From: Arctopsyche grandis
Taxonomy: Eukaryota > Arthropoda > Insecta > Trichoptera > Hydropsychidae
Assembly: GCF_051622035.1 (NCBI RefSeq)
Contig: NC_135355.1
Location: 2,790,001 to 2,854,000 of the forward strand
DNA: 64,000 nucleotides
Direction: 5' to 3'
Positions 10,301-22,300 of the stretch are shown one piece after another. The notes beneath the pieces are model-generated. The model searched no databases, was not told where the DNA came from, and saw nothing but the letters and a program-made list of their open reading frames with translations. A program made the position numbers and the translations under genes. Numbering within the stretch: position 1 is the first letter of the stretch; the number at the start of each line of letters is the position of its first letter.

Positions 10301-13300
10301 GTTTGTCATTAAAAAGCACAATACTGATAGACTGGCTAGTGACCCTAAGGCTTATCGCCCTATCAGTTTGTTGCCTATTCTTGGGAAGGTCCTAGAGAGG
10401 TTAATTTCGAGTCGGCTCAATAGTTTCCTTGACGATAACTCTGTTTTATCCGGTGGTCAATTTGGATTTAGATCGGGAAAGTCTACTGTTGATGCAATTC
10501 ACTGTGTCTTGAGGGAGTCTTCGGACTCTCCATCCAAGTATGTAGTTGCTGTTTTGTTGGACGTTGCTGGAGCGTTTGATAATGCCTGGTGGCCCATGCT
10601 ATTGATCAAGTTGCGTCTGCTGGGACTGCATCCGAATTTACTATGCTTACTGCAGAGTTACTTGTCGGATAGGAAATTGGTTTTCGAACTCGGAGGTCAG
10701 GTTGGTTTCAGGGATCTCTCTATTGGATGTCCACAGGGCTCCGTTTTGGGACCTATCCTTTGGAACATTCTCGTCAATGACCTCTTTACAATCAATTTGC
10801 CGGAGGGTTGCAGGTTGGTTGCGTATGCTGATGACATCGTGTTGTTAACGCACGCAAAGTCCCGTGTTGAGATGGAATGTAGAGCTACTGCGGCACTTCA
10901 CCTTCTAGACGATTGGGCCATAATTAACAAACTTTCTTTCTCGCCCTCTAAGTCCAAGTGCTTACTATTAAAAGGTTCTCTTTTTAGAGCCCCTAATATC
11001 AAACTCGGAGACTGTAAGATCAAATTCGTCAACGAGTACACATATTTAGGTGTTGTTCTCGATGTCGGGCTTACATTCAATGGTCATATTGGGAAAGCAT
11101 TAGATAAAGCTAAGGTTTCCTTTGGTCGTATTGGTCGCCTTTGTGGTCGCTCTTGGGGTTTGGGTTTCCATGAAAAACGCTTGGTATACGATGCTGTGTT
11201 TGTGAACTCTTTGACGTATGCATCTAGCATTTGGGGTCATCGTGTCGAATTAAAAACGGTCCGTCGTACATTAAATAGTGGTCAGCGTTTTCCTCTGATC
11301 GCCCTTACCCAGGCTTATCGCACTGCGTCTACTGACTCACTACATATTCTTGCGGGTACATTGCCACTTGACTTGGTCGTCCAAATAAGAGCTGCTCGAG
11401 AAAAACTTCGTGGTGGGTTAGATGCTTCCGTCTCAGGCGTCCTTTTCCGTGCTCCTAATCAGTCACAGTGCGATGATCCTCGATTCTGGCGAAGTTTGAA
11501 GTCTGTTATTTTAAATTGTGCTATTTCGGCTTGGCAACTTAGATGGGATTGTTCCTCTAAAGGCAGACAAACCTATTTGTTTTTTCCGAGGGTCACTTCG
11601 CGCCTTGAGCGTGATTGGCTGTCGCCTAGTTTTTGGACCAGTCAATTTTTAACTGGTCATGGCCACTTTAACGGCAAGCTCGCATCTATGGGCTTGGTAT
11701 CTGAATCCTTTTGTCCGTGTTCTTTTCCGGAGCAGGATGCAGATCATATTCTGTGGTCCTGTCCTGGGTTGGAGGCTGAGAGGAGGGTTCTGCTGGACAG
11801 CGTCAGGGGTTCTCTCATTGGCCCCCTACATCATGGGGATCTAATAATGAGTAAAGCATCGTTTAGAGCTTTCGAAAAGTTCGCGGAATGCTTTGGGAAG
11901 CTGTGTTCCCCTGGATGCTACGACTCCACTTAATTGCAAAAGCATTTATGTGTTGATTTATTAATATTTTTTTTTATATTATATTCTGTAAATGTGTGTG
12001 TGTGTGAGTGTGCGTTTGCTTTTTAGGTGAGTGTATGTATTTGTGGTTTATGTGTGTGTGTATATGTGTGTGTGTGTTTGTGTGTGTGTGTATATATATG
12101 TGTGTGTGTATGTGTGTGTGTTTATGTGCTTGCGTGCTTATGCACACATAATCATGCGTACATGTATGTTTACTTGAGGTGTGCGTTCATTCGCACGGCA
12201 CATCTCAGGTTTTGTTTCCTACCGCATGCGCGCTTTATGTGTTCATGCGTTGTTGTTAATTTTGTACTTGGTTATGTACAGTGTGGTTTTTTTATTAGAA
12301 CAGTGATGTGCGGTTGTTCTTGTGCGATATTCATGAACAACCGTCTCGTTCTCCGACGAAAGGGTCTCTTGGACTGTATTCGTCGGGGGGGTGGTGGCCT
12401 CATGTTGAGGGCTTTAAGGGTCAAATTACGTGACCTTTAAAGCGGGCTTAGTATGGGTGTATTATAAATTATTTTTAGGGATTTATTTTGTATTACTTGG
12501 AGCTTGGAAAGCTTAGTATTCGAGGCGTTATTCCATACAGGTGAAGCATAGGTTAATAATGGTAATATGAGCGCGCGATATAATTTTATTTTATTTAGCA
12601 TTGATAAAGAACTATGGCGATTAAATGTTGGATATATTGAGGATATACCCCGCATCGCCTTGCATTTCGCTGCCTCAATGTGAGGTGCCCATCTCATTCT
12701 TTTATCAAACGTTACACCTAAATATTTTATTACTGACTGCCATTTCAGACTTTCTCCAGAGGGAATTTTCAGATCTGAACTTGGCTTATGCTTACTAACA
12801 CTAAAGAATATGGCGTCTGTTTTGGTTTGATTAATTTGAATTTTCCACTTAGTGAAGTGTTCAGTCATTGCTTTAATTGCAAATTCAAGATTTTTAAGAA
12901 TAGTGTCTGGTTTTTTGCTACTTGTGAAGCAAGCTGTATCATCTGCATATAGGGCTTTGTGACAGTTTTTTGGAATAGGTATGTCATTTATATATATGGA
13001 GAACAAGAGTGGGCCAAGCAAGCTCCCCTGCGGAACGCCAGCTGCGATTATTTTTGGAGACGATAATTCATTATTTACGCTAACCACTAGCTTTCTACGA
13101 GTTAAGTACGATTTGATGATGAGAATTAGGTAGTTTTGTATTTTGTTAATAAGGAGCTTATGAATGAGTCCATCGTGCCAAAGCCGGTATGTTCAATATA
13201 TAATTTTGTTTTGTGACTTTCTAATATTCCTCAAATACATAGATAAAGTCATGGGTTGGTCACACCCGAATTTTTTTTTATTGATATCATTGAAAGCATC

Positions 13301-16300
13301 GAAAGTCTACTTTCACCCTGAGCACTGTGAATTGACGTTTTTATGCGCTTTAAAGATGAAAAACTAATGTAAAAAAATAATGAACTAAAATATAAATAAA
13401 ATAAAAAGGCAATTTAAACAATATTTCAACAACAAATGTACAAATGTGTGGGATTTCATGATTAAAATTTAAATCAAAAGATTTCAATGATTGGGATTTC
13501 ATGATTAAAATTTAAATCAAAAAGATTTCAATGATTGGGATTTCAATCAAAATTATGATCCCAGCTTAAACTAATGTAATTAAATATATGTATATCTAAG
13601 GGGCTTGGGTCGCATAAGTACGTATGCGGTATGTGATAATTAGAGGTAGGATAGTCACAGTGCTATCCATTGTTCGGCAAACCTTTAACAATACATTTAC
13701 AACCTTTGAACAATACACGGCCCCCTCAGGCTCCGGTGACTAGTGATAATATAAAAGCGGAATGTGCTTTGTCTTAGACGTAACGCTTGTACGTTTTACT
13801 ATTGTTTACTATGCAGGTTTGGAAGCGAATCCAGAAAACACAACTTCTCACAATACTCGCGCACACAGGCGTATAAACCGATTTCCGAACTTCGCTAACT
13901 CCTTGAACAACGTCATTTGCCAATTGTATGTACATCACTCTTTTTGTATTCATTAATATATTATATGTACATAAATTTTTATCATTTTTACGAAAAATTT
14001 AAGGGAACAGCGTGTTCCCTTTGTTCCAATGACGGCACGCCACTGATATGTACTATGTGTACATATATACATGTATATCCGTACTTAAGTACACACACAC
14101 ACCTAAACAGAAAACGCACACTCACACAAACACATTCACAGATTGTTCAGACTACTTGTCTGATGGTCGGCTTTCATGGCCTTACGACCCACGATTTGGC
14201 CGATATATTTTTGTGCTCGCTACCCTGACATGCAACGGCCAGCGGACAGTTGTTCGATAACAGTTGGCGCGTAAACTTTGGTGTTTACGAAGCCCTTCGC
14301 TTCTTGCCACTGACGTCCATCTTCTGTAGAACGAAGCAAACAATAAATTATAAAAAAAACCAGCACCGGCAAACCTCCACCAAGTCATCTCCTCCAAGTC
14401 ACCTCCACCAGATTAGTTCAACCAAAATGCAACTACCAACAACCGCCAAACACCAACACCACACCACCATACACCCACGCACGACAAAGCATAAACGTGA
14501 TTGATACGAGGGTTGCTCTTTAAGTTTCTGGCCTAATAATGAAAAAACAAATATTTATCATCGAAATTGGTTTTATTGTTTTTCCAAACATTCTCCATGA
14601 AGATTAATACACTTTTGCATGCGTTGGAACCAATTTTCGAAGCACTTTTTCCAATCCGATTGAGCTACCTCCATAACAAGCGTTTTGAAGGCATCAACCG
14701 CTTCTTTGGGCGTCAAAAATCGTTGACCACGTAATTTATTTTTGATGTGCGGAAATAAAAATAAGTCATTGGGTGCCAAATATGGGCTGTACGAGGGATG
14801 ACCCATCAATTCGGTGTGTTGAGTGCTCAAATAGGCAGTTATTTGAGTTGATTTGTGAGAGCTCACATTGATGGAGAATGCTCGTCTTTGGCGGCGAGCG
14901 CGATGAATGATATTAAATATATTGATCTCTCGTAAAACTCAATTTCAGCTCTACTTCCGTGCTTTGGAGATAACGAAGTGCCCACTATTTCCTATCAAGA
15001 CGGGTGCGAACCGAGCTGCATCAATTACATAGTGCCGCCAAGTTGTGGCCCCGTATTTAATACTACAACAGGCTGTATTTGTGCATCTGGGTTCGTGAGA
15101 AATTCAATGGGAGCTTGCGTGGATAAGAGGCAGTGCCGTAAGTGCCACATGGCTCGAAGTAAAAAGCCTCGAGCTCGATGACTGATATTGTATATATTGA
15201 CCTGTCGTAAAACTCACTTTCAGCTCTACCTTCGTGCTCTGGAGCTAACGAGATGGCCACTACTTGCGGCCAAGACGAGTGTCAACCGACTTGCACCAAT
15301 TTCATCGTACCGTCCAGTTGTGTCCCTGTATGTAATACGGCCGGCTGCGTTTGTGTATTTGGATTCCTGAGAAATTTAATAGGAGAATGCGTGCCCATGT
15401 CACAATGCCGTAAGAGCCACGTGATTTGATTTTAAAAGCCTCGAGCGCGATGAATGATATTAATTATATTGATCTCTCGTAAAACTCACCTTCAGCTCTA
15501 CTTCCGTGCTTTGGAGATAACGAAGTGCCCACTATTTCCTATCAAGACGGGTGCGAACCGAGTTGCAACAATTACATGGTGCCGCCAAGTTGCGGCCCCG
15601 TATTTAATACTACAACAGGCTGCGTATGTGCATCTGATTTCGTGAGAAATTTAATAGGAGAATGCGTGCCCATGTCGCAATGCCGTAAGTGCTACATGAC
15701 TCGAATTTCATAGCCTCGAGCAAGATGTCAGATATTGAATATATTGACCTTAAGTAAAACTCACTTTCAGCTCTACCAACGTGCCCTGGACCTAACGAGG
15801 TGGCCACTACCTGCGGCCAAAACGAGTGTCAACCGACTTGCACCAATTTCATCGTACCGTCCAGTTGTGTCCCTGTATGTAATACGGCAGGCTGCGTTTG
15901 TGTATTTGGATTCCTGAGAAATTTAATAGGAGAATGCGTGCCCATGTCACAATGCCGTAAGAGCCACGTGATTTGATTTTAAAAGCCTCGAGCGCGATGA
16001 CTGATATTGATTATATTGATATCTCGTAAAACTCACTTTCAGCTCTACTTCCGTGCTTTGGAGATAACGAAGTGCCCACTATTTCCTATCAAGACGGGTG
16101 CGAACCGAGTTGCAACAATTACATGGTGCCGCCAAGTTGCGGCCCCGTATTTAATACTACAACAGGCTGCGTTTGTGCATCTGAATTCGTGAGAAATTTA
16201 ATAGGAGAATGCGTGCCCATGTCGCAATGCCGTAAGTGCTACATGACTCGAATTTCATAGCCTCGAGCAAGATATCAGATATTGAATATATTGACCTTAC

Positions 16301-19300
16301 GTAAAATTCAATTTCAGCTCTACCAACGTGCTCTGGACCTAACGAGGTGGCCACTACTTGCGGTCAAGACGAGTGTCAACCGACTTGCACCAATTACATC
16401 GTGCCATCAAGTTGTGTCCCAGTATGTAATAGGGCAGGCTGTGTTTGTGCATCTGGATTCGTGAGAAATTCAATGGGAGCTTGCGTGGATAAGTCGCAGT
16501 GCCGTAAGTGCCACATGGCTCGAACTGAAAAGCCTCGAGCTCGATGGCTGATATTGTTATTATTGACCTGTCGTAAAACTCACTTTCAGCTCTACCTACG
16601 TGCTCTGGAGCTAATGAGGTGGCCACTACCTGCGGCCAAGACGAGTGTCAACCGACTTGCACCAATTACATCGTACCGTCCAGTTGTGTCCCTGTATGTA
16701 ATACGGCAGGCTGCGTTTGTGCATTTGGATTCTTGAGAAATTTAATAGGAGAATGCGTGCCTATGTCACAATGCCGTAAGAGCCACATGAATTGAATTTA
16801 AAAGCCTCGAGCACGATTAATGATATTAAATATATCGAACTCTCGTAAAAATCGCTTTCAGCTCTACTTCCGTGCTTTGGAGATAACGAAGTGGCCACTA
16901 CTTGTGGTCAAGACGGGTGTCAACCGAATGTCACGGATGAATGATTTTTATTATCTTGACCTGTCTTATAACAATTTTTAGCTCTACCTACGTGCTCTGG
17001 AGCTAACGAGGCGGCTACTACCTGCGGCCAAGACGAGTGTCAACCGACTTGCACCAATTTCATCGTACCGTCCAGTTGTGTCCCTGTATGTAATACGGCA
17101 GGCTGCGTTTGTGTATTTGGATTCCTGAGAAATTTAATAGGAGAATGCGTGCCCATGTCACAATGCCGTAAGAGCCACGTGATTTGATTTTAAAAGCCTC
17201 GAGCGCGATGACTGATATTGATTATATTGATATCTCGTAAAACTCACTTTCAGCTCTACTTCCGTGCTTTGGAGATAACGAAGTGCCCACTATTTCCTAT
17301 CAAGACGGGTGCGAACCGAGTTGCAACAATTACATGGTGCCGCCAAGTTGCGGCCCCGTATTTAATACTACAACAGGCTGTATTTGTGCATCTGGGTTTG
17401 TGAGAAATTCAATGGGAGCTTGCGTGGATAAGAGGCAGTGCCGTAAGTGCCACATGGCTCGAAGTAAAAAGCCTCGAGCTCGATGACTGATATTGTATAT
17501 ATTGACCTGTCGTAAAACTCACTTTCAGCTCTACCTTCGTGCTCTGGAGCTAACGAGATGGCCACTACTTGCGGCCAAGACGAGTGTCAACCGACTTGCA
17601 CCAATTTCATCGTACCGTCCAGTTGTGTCCCTGTATGTAATACGGCCGGCTGCGTTTGTGTATTTGGATTCCTGAGAAATTTAATAGGAGAATGCGTGCC
17701 CATGTCACAATGCCGTAAGAGCCACGTGATTTGATTTTAAAAGCCTCGAGCGCGATGAATGATATTAATTATATTGATCTCTCGTAAAACTCACCTTCAG
17801 CTCTACTTCCGTGCTTTGGAGATAACGAAGTGCCCACTATTTCCTATCAAGACGGGTGCGAACCGAGTTGCAACAATTACATGGTGCCGCCAAGTTGCGG
17901 CCCCGTATTTAATACTACAACAGGCTGCGTATGTGCATCTGATTTCGTGAGAAATTTAATAGGAGAATGCGTGCCCATGTCGCAATGCCGTAAGTGCTAC
18001 ATGACTCGAATTTCATAGCCTCGAGCAAGATGTCAGATATTGAATATATTGACCTTAAGTAAAACTCACTTTCAGCTCTACCAACGTGCCCTGGACCTAA
18101 CGAGGTGGCCACTACCTGCGGCCAAAACGAGTGTCAACCGACTTGCACCAATTTCATCGTACCGTCCAGTTGTGTCCCTGTATGTAATACGGCAGGCTGC
18201 GTTTGTGTATTTGGATTCCTGAGAAATTTAATAGGAGAATGCGTGCCCATGTCACAATGCCGTAAGAGCCACGTGATTTGATTTTAAAAGCCTCGAGCGC
18301 GATGAATGATATTAATTATATTGATCTCTCGTAAAACTCACCTTCAGCTCTACTTCCGTGCTTTGGAGATAACGAAGTGCCCACTATTTCCTATCAAGAC
18401 GGGTGCGAACCGAGTTGCAACAATTACATGGTGCCGCCAAGTTGCGGCCCCGTATTTAATACTACAACAGGCTGCGTATGTGCATCTGATTTCGTGAGAA
18501 ATTTAATAGGAGAATGCGTGCCCATGTCGCAATGCCGTAAGTGCTACATGACTCGAATTTCATAGCCTCGAGCAAGATGTCAGATATTAAATATATTGAC
18601 CTTAAGTAAAACTCACTTTCAGCTCTACCAACGTGCCCTGGACCTAACGAGGTGGCCACTACCTGCGGCCAAAACGAGTGTCAACCGACTTGCACCAATT
18701 TCATCGTACCGTCCAGTTGTGTCCCTGTATGTAATACGGCGGGCTGCGTTTGTGTATTTGGATTCCTGAGAAATTTAATAGGAGAATGCGTGCCCATGTC
18801 ACAATGCCGTAAGAGCCACGTGATTTGATTTTAAAAGCCTCGAGCGCGATGAATGATATTAATTATATTGATCTCTCGTAAAACTCACTTTCAGCTCTAC
18901 TTCCGTGCTTTGGAGATAACGAAGTGCCCACTATTTCCTATCAAGACGGGTGCGAACCGAGTTGCAACAATTACATGGTGCCGCCAAGTTGCGGCCCCGT
19001 ATTTAATACTACAACAGGCTGTATTTGTGCATCTGGGTTCGTGAGAAATTCAATGGGAGCTTGCGTGGATAAGAGGCAGTGCCGTAAGTGCCACATGGCT
19101 CGAAGTAAAAAGCCTCGAGCTCGATGACTGATATTGTATATATTGACCTGTCGTAAAACTCACTTTCAGCTCTACCTTCGTGCTCTGGAGCTAACGAGAT
19201 GGCCACTACTTGCGGCCAAGACGAGTGTCAACCGACTTGCACCAATTTCATCGTACCGTCCAGTTGTGTCCCTGTATGTAATACGGCCGGCTGCGTTTGT

Positions 19301-22300
19301 GTATTTGGATTCCTGAGAAATTTAATAGGAGAATGCGTGCCCATGTCACAATGCCGTAAGAGCCACGTGATTTGATTTTAAAAGCCTCGAGCGCGATGAA
19401 TGATATTAATTATATTGATCTCTCGTAAAACTCACCTTCAGCTCTACTTCCGTGCTTTGGAGATAACGAAGTGCCCACTATTTCCTATCAAGACGGGTGC
19501 GAACCGAGTTGCAACAATTACATGGTGCCGCCAAGTTGCGGCCCCGTATTTAATACTACAACAGGCTGCGTATGTGCATCTGATTTCGTGAGAAATTTAA
19601 TAGGAGAATGCGTGCCCATGTCGCAATGCCGTAAGTGCTACATGACTCGAATTTCATAGCCTCGAGCAAGATGTCAGATATTGAATATATTGACCTTAAG
19701 TAAAACTCACTTTCAGCTCTACCAACGTGCCCTGGACCTAACGAGGTGGCCACTACCTGCGGCCAAAACGAGTGTCAACCGACTTGCACCAATTTCATCG
19801 TACCGTCCAGTTGTGTCCCTGTATGTAATACGGCAGGCTGCGTTTGTGTATTTGGATTCCTGAGAAATTTAATAGGAGAATGCGTGCCCATGTCACAATG
19901 CCGTAAGAGCCACGTGATTTGATTTTAAAAGCCTCGAGCGCGATGAATGATATTAATTATATTGATCTCTCGTAAAACTCACTTTCAGCTCTACTTCCGT
20001 GCTTTGGAGATAACGAAGTGCCCACTATTTCCTATCAAGACGGGTGCGAACCGAGTTGCAACAATTACATGGTGCCGCCAAGTTGCGGCCCCGTATTTAA
20101 TACTACAACAGGCTGCGTTTGTGCATCTGAATTCGTGAGAAATTTAATAGGAGAATGCGTGCCCATGTCGCAATGCCGTAAGTGCTACATGACTCGAATT
20201 TCATAGCCTCGAGCAAGATATCAGATATTGAATATATTGACCTTACGTAAAATTCAATTTCAGCTCTACCAACGTGCTCTGGAGCTAATGAGGTGACCAC
20301 TACCTGCGGCCAAGACGAGTGTCAACCGACTTGCACCAATTTCATCGTACCGTCCAGTTGTGTCCCTGTATGTAATACGGCAGGCTGCGTTTGTGTATTT
20401 GGATTCCTGAGAAATTTAATAGGAGAATGCGTGCCCATGTCACAATGCCGTAAGAGCCACGTGATTTGATTTTAAAAGCCTCGAGCGCGATGACTGATAT
20501 TGATTATATTGATATCTCGTAAAACTCACTTTCAGCTCTACTTCCGTGCTTTGGAGATAACGAAGTGCCCACTATTTCCTATCAAGACGGGTGCGAACCG
20601 AGTTGCAACAATTACATGGTGCCGCCAAGTTGCGGCCCCGTATTTAATACTACAACAGGCTGCGTTTGTGCATCTGAATTCGTGAGAAATTTAATAGGAG
20701 AATGCGTGCCCATGTCGCAATGCCGTAAGTGCTACATGACTCGAATTTCATAGCCTCGAGCAAGATATCAGATATTGAATATATTGACCTTACGTAAAAT
20801 TCAATTTCAGCTCTACCAACGTGCTCTGGACCTAACGAGGTGGCCACTACTTGCGGTCAAGACGAGTGTCAACCGACTTGCACCAATTACATCGTGCCAT
20901 CAAGTTGTGTCCCAGTATGTAATAGGGCAGGCTGTGTTTGTGCATCTGGATTCGTGAGAAATTCAATGGGAGCTTGCGTGGATAAGTCGCAGTGCCGTAA
21001 GTGCCACATGGCTCGAACTGAAAAGCCTCGAGCTCGATGGCTGATATTGTTATTATTGACCTGTCGTAAAACTCACTTTCAGCTCTACCTACGTGCTCTG
21101 GAGCTAATGAGGTGGCCACTACCTGCGGCCAAGACGAGTGTCAACCGACTTGCACCAATTACATCGTACCGTCCAGTTGTGTCCCTGTATGTAATACGGC
21201 AGGCTGCGTTTGTGCATTTGGATTCTTGAGAAATTTAATAGGAGAATGCGTGCCTATGTCACAATGCCGTAAGAGCCACATGAATTGAATTTAAAAGCCT
21301 CGAGCACGATTAATGATATTAAATATATCGAACTCTCGTAAAAATCGCTTTCAGCTCTACTTCCGTGCTTTGGAGATAACGAAGTGGCCACTACTTGTGG
21401 TCAAGACGGGTGTCAACCGAATGTCACGGATGAATGATTTTTATTATCTTGACCTGTCTTATAACAATTTTTAGCTCTACCTACGTGCTCTGGAGCTAAC
21501 GAGGCGGCTACTACCTGCGGCCAAGACGAGTGTCAACCGACTTGCACCAATTTCATCGTACCGTCCAGTTGTGTCCCTGTATGTAATACGGCAGGCTGCG
21601 TTTGTGTATTTGGATTCCTGAGAAATTTAATAGGAGAATGCGTGCCCATGTCACAATGCCGTAAGAGCCACGTGATTTGATTTTAAAAGCCTCGAGCGCG
21701 ATGACTGATATTGATTATATTGATATCTCGTAAAACTCACTTTCAGCTCTACTTCCGTGCTTTGGAGATAACGAAGTGCCCACTATTTCCTATCAAGACG
21801 GGTGCGAACCGAGTTGCAACAATTACATGGTGCCGCCAAGTTGCGGCCCCGTATTTAATACTACAACAGGCTGCGTTTGTGCATCTGAATTCGTGAGAAA
21901 TTTAATAGGAGAATGCGTGCCCATGTCGCAATGCCGTAAGTGCTACATGACTCGAATTTCATAGCCTCGAGCAAGATGTCAGATATTGAATATATTGACC
22001 TTACGTAAAATTCAATTTCAGCTCTACCAACGTGCTCTGGACCTAACGAGGTGGCCACTACTTGCGGCCAAGACGGGTGTCAACCGAGTTGCACCAATTA
22101 CATCGCGCCGTCCAGTTGCGTCTCGGTTTGTAATACGGCAGGCTGTATTTGTGCATCTGGGTTCGTGAGAAATTCAATGGGAGCTTGCGTGCCCATGTCG
22201 CAATGCCGTAAGTGCCATATGACTCAAATTTTCACGGGTGGTACACGGATGAATGATTTTTAATATCTTGACCTGTCATAAAACAAATTTTCAGCTCTAC

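Larger units (their letters stand above)
9226..12446 (+). mobile_element. R1-clade non-LTR retrotransposon nested inside Jockey
   Basis: The + strand encodes, in order, the end of an AP-type endonuclease (SYIDVTLSLG and the catalytic-region motif SDHNLITFDV), a reverse transcriptase (CPQGSVLGPILWNILVND, then AYADDIVLL) and a C-terminal zinc-knuckle region (CPCSF, then DADHILWSC). The STDSLHILAGTLPLDLVVQ stretch after the RT is typical of R1/TRAS/SART relatives. The 5' end is truncated, so ORF1 and most of the endonuclease are missing. The 3' part (about 11990-12180) is TG-rich. A short repeat caggttagtatatat at 9187-9201 and 9211-9225, and ttagtatgggtgtatt at the right side, mark the junctions. 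Confidence 0.85.
8741..13181 (-). mobile_element. 5'-truncated Jockey retrotransposon, split by a nested LINE
   Basis: The minus strand of 8741-9210 and 12447-13181 together matches the 3' part of the full-length Jockey at 47585-51907. 12447-13181 encodes the second half of the reverse transcriptase, including the ALYADDTACF active-site motif and GVPQGSLLGPLLF. 9003-9210 encodes the C-terminal tail. The element is 5'-truncated at about 13181. Its two halves are separated by the R1-clade LINE 9226-12446. It is clearly dead: truncated and interrupted. Confidence 0.85.
15224..21935 (+). repeat. 547-bp higher-order dimer repeat (A+B units)
   Basis: B exons recur at exactly 547-bp spacing at 15496 and 16043, then 17254, 17801, 18348, 18895, 19442, 19989 and 20536, with an A exon between each pair. 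A trimer of dimers (1,641 bp) is repeated: 17254 and 18895 share the same B variant ending MGACVDKRQC. A larger segment of about 1.2-1.4 kb starting at 16043 is repeated 4,493 bp later starting at 20536. Confidence 0.9.

Noticed and set aside
12027-12440. 137-residue open frame rich in Cys and Val
   Set aside because: Low-complexity translation of the TG-rich 3' region of the R1-clade LINE.
15063-22058. Recurring 65-residue minus-strand open frames antisense to the array
   Set aside because: Mirror images of the repeated exons. Present only because the same unit is copied; no recognisable domain.
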